The notes below the pieces were generated by a model, which was not told the origin of the DNA, did not search any database, and saw nothing but the letters and a program-made list of their open reading frames with translations. The position numbers and the translations under genes were made by a program. This document shows positions 61,862 to 64,000 of a stretch of DNA of 64,000 nt, piece after piece. Where the stretch lies: the NCBI RefSeq assembly GCF_022698165.1, contig NZ_JALDAY010000012.1, positions 248,001-312,000 on the forward strand. Direction: 5' to 3'. This DNA comes from Streptomyces cylindrosporus. GTDB taxonomy: Bacteria > Actinomycetota > Actinomycetes > Streptomycetales > Streptomycetaceae. How positions within the stretch are numbered: position 1 is the stretch's first letter; each line of letters begins with the position of its first letter.

Positions 61862-63019
61862 GTGCGCCGTACGGTGTTCAACGAGGACCACGAGGCGTTC
61901 CGGGAGACCCTCCGGGCCTTCATCGAGGCCGAGGTCGTCCCCGTCTACGACGAGTGGTTCGCCGCCGGCCAGGCGCCGCGCGACTTCTACTACAAGCTCG
62001 CCGAGCTCGGCCTGTTCGGCATCAACGTGCCGGAGGAGTTCGGCGGCGCCGGCATCGACTCGTACAAGTTCGAGGCCGTGATGTACGAGGAGACGGCCCG
62101 CGCGGGCGTCCACTTCGGCGGCTCCGGTGTGCACGTGCTGCTCGCCCTGCCGTACATCAAGATGCTCGCCACCGACGAGCAGAAGAAGCGCTACCTGGAG
62201 AAGTTCGTCACCGCCGAGGAGATGTGGGCCCTCGCGATGACCGAGCCGGGCACCGGCTCCGACCTCGCGGGCATGAAGACCACCGCCAAGCTCTCCGAGG
62301 ACGGCACGCACTACGTCCTCAACGGCTCCAAGACCTTCATCACCGGCGGCGTGCACGCCGACCGCGTCATCGTCTGCGCCCGCACCGCCGCGCCGACCGC
62401 CGAGGACCGCCGCCACGGCATCTCCCTGTTCGCCGTGGACACCAAGTCCGAGGGCTACTCCATCGGCCGCAAGCTGGACAAGCTCGGCCTGCGCACCTCC
62501 GACACCGCCGAGCTCGCCTTCGTCGACGTCAAGGTCCCGGTCGAGGACCTCCTCGGCGAGGAGAACAAGGGCTTCTACTACCTCGGCCACAACCTCGCCT
62601 CCGAGCGCTGGGGCATCGCCTTCGGCGCCTACGCGCAGGCCAAGGCCGCCGTCCGGTTCGCCCAGCAGTACGTCACGGACCGCACCGTCTTCGGCAAGCC
62701 GGTCGCGTCCTTCCAGAACACCAAGTTCGAGCTGGCCGCCTGCAAGGCCGAGGTGGACGCCGCCGAGGCCGTCGCCGACCGCGCGCTCGAAGCCCTCGAC
62801 GCCGGTGAGCTCACCCCCGCCGAGGCCGCCTCCGCCAAGCTGTTCTGCACCGAGGTCGCCCACCGCGTCATCGACCGCTGCCTCCAGCTGCACGGCGGCT
62901 ACGGCTTCATGAACGAGTACCCGATCGCCCGCCTGTACGCGGACAACCGCGTCAACCGCATCTACGGCGGCACCAGCGAGATCATGAAGACGATCATCGC
63001 GAAGGACATGGGTCTGTAA
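61862..63019 (+). CDS. Acyl-CoA dehydrogenase
   Basis: 385 aa. The start is the GTG (VRRTVFNEDHEAF) with AGAGGGG upstream. FAD motif MTEPGTGSDLAGM and C-terminal LHGGYGFMNEYPIARLY..IYGGTSEIMKTIIA. The usual catalytic Glu position (IYEGT) carries Gly, as in isovaleryl- and long-chain-type enzymes where the base is elsewhere. It likely works on a fatty or branched acyl-CoA. It is followed by a thioesterase gene. Confidence 0.9.
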   Translation: MRRTVFNEDHEAFRETLRAFIEAEVVPVYDEWFAAGQAPRDFYYKLAELGLFGINVPEEFGGAGIDSYKFEAVMYEETARAGVHFGGSGVHVLLALPYIKMLATDEQKKRYLEKFVTAEEMWALAMTEPGTGSDLAGMKTTAKLSEDGTHYVLNGSKTFITGGVHADRVIVCARTAAPTAEDRRHGISLFAVDTKSEGYSIGRKLDKLGLRTSDTAELAFVDVKVPVEDLLGEENKGFYYLGHNLASERWGIAFGAYAQAKAAVRFAQQYVTDRTVFGKPVASFQNTKFELAACKAEVDAAEAVADRALEALDAGELTPAEAASAKLFCTEVAHRVIDRCLQLHGGYGFMNEYPIARLYADNRVNRIYGGTSEIMKTIIAKDMGL

Positions 63020-63055
63020 GGTCCCGGCAATTACTGCCCGGTACAACCAGTAACC

Positions 63056-63940
63056 ATGAGCCAGGCACTACAGGATCTCCTCGATCTGCTCGACCTGGAG
63101 CAGATCGAGGAGAACATCTTCCGCGGCCGCTCCCGGTCCGCCGTCGTCCCGCGCGTCTTCGGCGGGCAGGTGGCGGCCCAGGCGCTGGTCGCCGCCGGGC
63201 GTACGGTCCCCGCCGACCGGCACGCCCACTCCCTGCACGCGTACTTCCTGCGCCCCGGCGACCCGGGCGCGCCCATCGTGTACACGGTCGAGCGCATCCG
63301 CGACGGCCGCTCCTTCACCACCCGCCGGGCGATCGCGGTCCAGCACGGCCGGCCGATCTTCGCGCTGTCGGCGTCCTTCCAGACGTACGAGGAAGGCCTC
63401 GACCACCAGGCGCCGATGCCGCCCGCGCCCGACCCGGTCACGCTGCCCACCTCCCAGGAGCGGCTGCGTGGCTACGACCACATCCCGGCCGAGATCACCG
63501 AGCGGTTCCTGGAGGCGCGCGAGGCCGTCGACCTGCGCTATGTCGAGGAGCCGCCGTACGGGAAGTTCGGCGAGCCGCGCGAGCCGCACTCGCAGGTGTG
63601 GTTCCGCACCAACGGCAAGCTGGCCGACGACCCCCTCCTGCACGTCGTCCTCGCCACCTACGTCTCCGACATGACCCTGCTCGACTCGGTCCTCCTCGCG
63701 CACGGCCGCGGCGGCTGGGCGGTCGGTGACGTGGTCGGGGCCTCGCTGGACCACGCGATGTGGTTCCACCGCCCGTTCCGCGCCGACGAATGGCTGCTGT
63801 ACGACCAGGAGTCGCCGTCGGCGTACGGCGGCCGGGGCCTCGGCCAGGCCCGGATCTACACGCAGGACGGAAAGCTGGCGGTCTCGGTCGTCCAGGAAGG
63901 CGTGGTGCGCGTCCCCCGGGAGGACCGGGGGAAAGACTGA
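63056..63940 (+). CDS. Acyl-CoA thioesterase II (TesB-like)
   Basis: 294 aa with two hot-dog domains. Features: NIFRGRSRSAVVPRVFGGQVAAQALVAAGRTV at the N-terminus, catalytic region VSDMTLLDS with Asp and LDHAMWFHRPFRADEWLLYDQESPSA in the second domain, and a C-terminal Gln in VQEGVVRVP. It hydrolyses acyl-CoAs to free acids. It probably belongs with the dehydrogenase upstream. Confidence 0.92.
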   Translation: MSQALQDLLDLLDLEQIEENIFRGRSRSAVVPRVFGGQVAAQALVAAGRTVPADRHAHSLHAYFLRPGDPGAPIVYTVERIRDGRSFTTRRAIAVQHGRPIFALSASFQTYEEGLDHQAPMPPAPDPVTLPTSQERLRGYDHIPAEITERFLEAREAVDLRYVEEPPYGKFGEPREPHSQVWFRTNGKLADDPLLHVVLATYVSDMTLLDSVLLAHGRGGWAVGDVVGASLDHAMWFHRPFRADEWLLYDQESPSAYGGRGLGQARIYTQDGKLAVSVVQEGVVRVPREDRGKD

Positions 63941-63944
63941 GGGC

Positions 63945-64000
63945 ATGACCTCAGCAGCGGACGGCGGCGGCGAGAGCACTCTCACGGTGGTCGTCGCCGC
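63945..64000 (+). CDS. Start of next gene (partial)
   Basis: The ATG four bases after the TesB stop opens MTSAADGGGESTLTVVVA.., with GGGGG/GAAAG upstream. Only 18 codons are visible. The hydrophobic start could be that of a membrane transporter, such as a cation diffusion facilitator; this is a guess. Confidence 0.5.
   Translation, partial: MTSAADGGGESTLTVVVA

Overview
The window is high-GC actinobacterial DNA and is almost certainly Streptomyces. It has strong G/C third-position bias, GTG/TTG starts, many ATGA/GTGA operon overlaps, an adpA gene with an in-frame TTA (bldA) codon next to orn, a complete desferrioxamine (des) locus, and a CebR-type cellobiose operon. From memory, the order cebR-cebEFG-bglC / orn-adpA / glmS / hexosaminidase / desABCD / desE / acdH matches the S. 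coelicolor core region around SCO2774-SCO2800.

Layout. 0-5.6 kb: an overlapping minus-strand operon with a RecB-like Fe-S nuclease, an unknown 532-aa protein and a DNA2/UPF1-like SF1 helicase, with a PAP2 membrane protein upstream. 5.7-10 kb: a histidine phosphatase, an NsdA-like HTH/TPR regulator, a conserved hypothetical, a spermidine synthase-like protein and a secreted or anchored protein. 10-15 kb: an OmpR-type two-component pair followed by a secreted CBM2-GH18 chitinase, then small membrane proteins. 15-21.4 kb: cellobiose/cello-oligosaccharide uptake (cebEFG), beta-glucosidase bglC and the repressor cebR, with CebR boxes at cebE and at the bglC start. 21.4-26.5 kb: a GNAT enzyme, tRNA-His(GTG), orn, adpA, a universal stress protein and a YaaH-type acetate transporter. 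26.5-33 kb: glmS, a Tat-exported metallophosphoesterase, a DUF4429/SHOCT protein and a GH20 hexosaminidase with a DasR-like site. 33-40.1 kb: desEF-desABCD with two DmdR-type iron boxes. 40.3-55.3 kb: an accessory block between desE and acdH. It holds a LamG-domain secreted protein, a 2177-aa RHS/YD-repeat protein ending in a PD-(D/E)XK-like nuclease domain plus a hydrophobic tail, an immunity-type array (DUF4304-like, unknown, SMI1/KNR4-like, unknown), a mosaic immunity pseudogene, and a polyprenyl synthase/heme oxygenase pair. 55.3-64 kb: a leucine/isovalerate catabolism operon (acyl-CoA dehydrogenase, HMG-CoA lyase, biotin-dependent carboxylase alpha and beta) divergent from a TetR regulator, then another acyl-CoA dehydrogenase, a TesB thioesterase and the start of a further gene.

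The genes combine polysaccharide use (chitin, chito-oligosaccharides, cello-oligosaccharides), iron acquisition and developmental control. Most are conserved in the genus. The parts most likely to be under-described are the RHS-nuclease/immunity locus with its recombined immunity remnant, and the three-gene nuclease-helicase operon.
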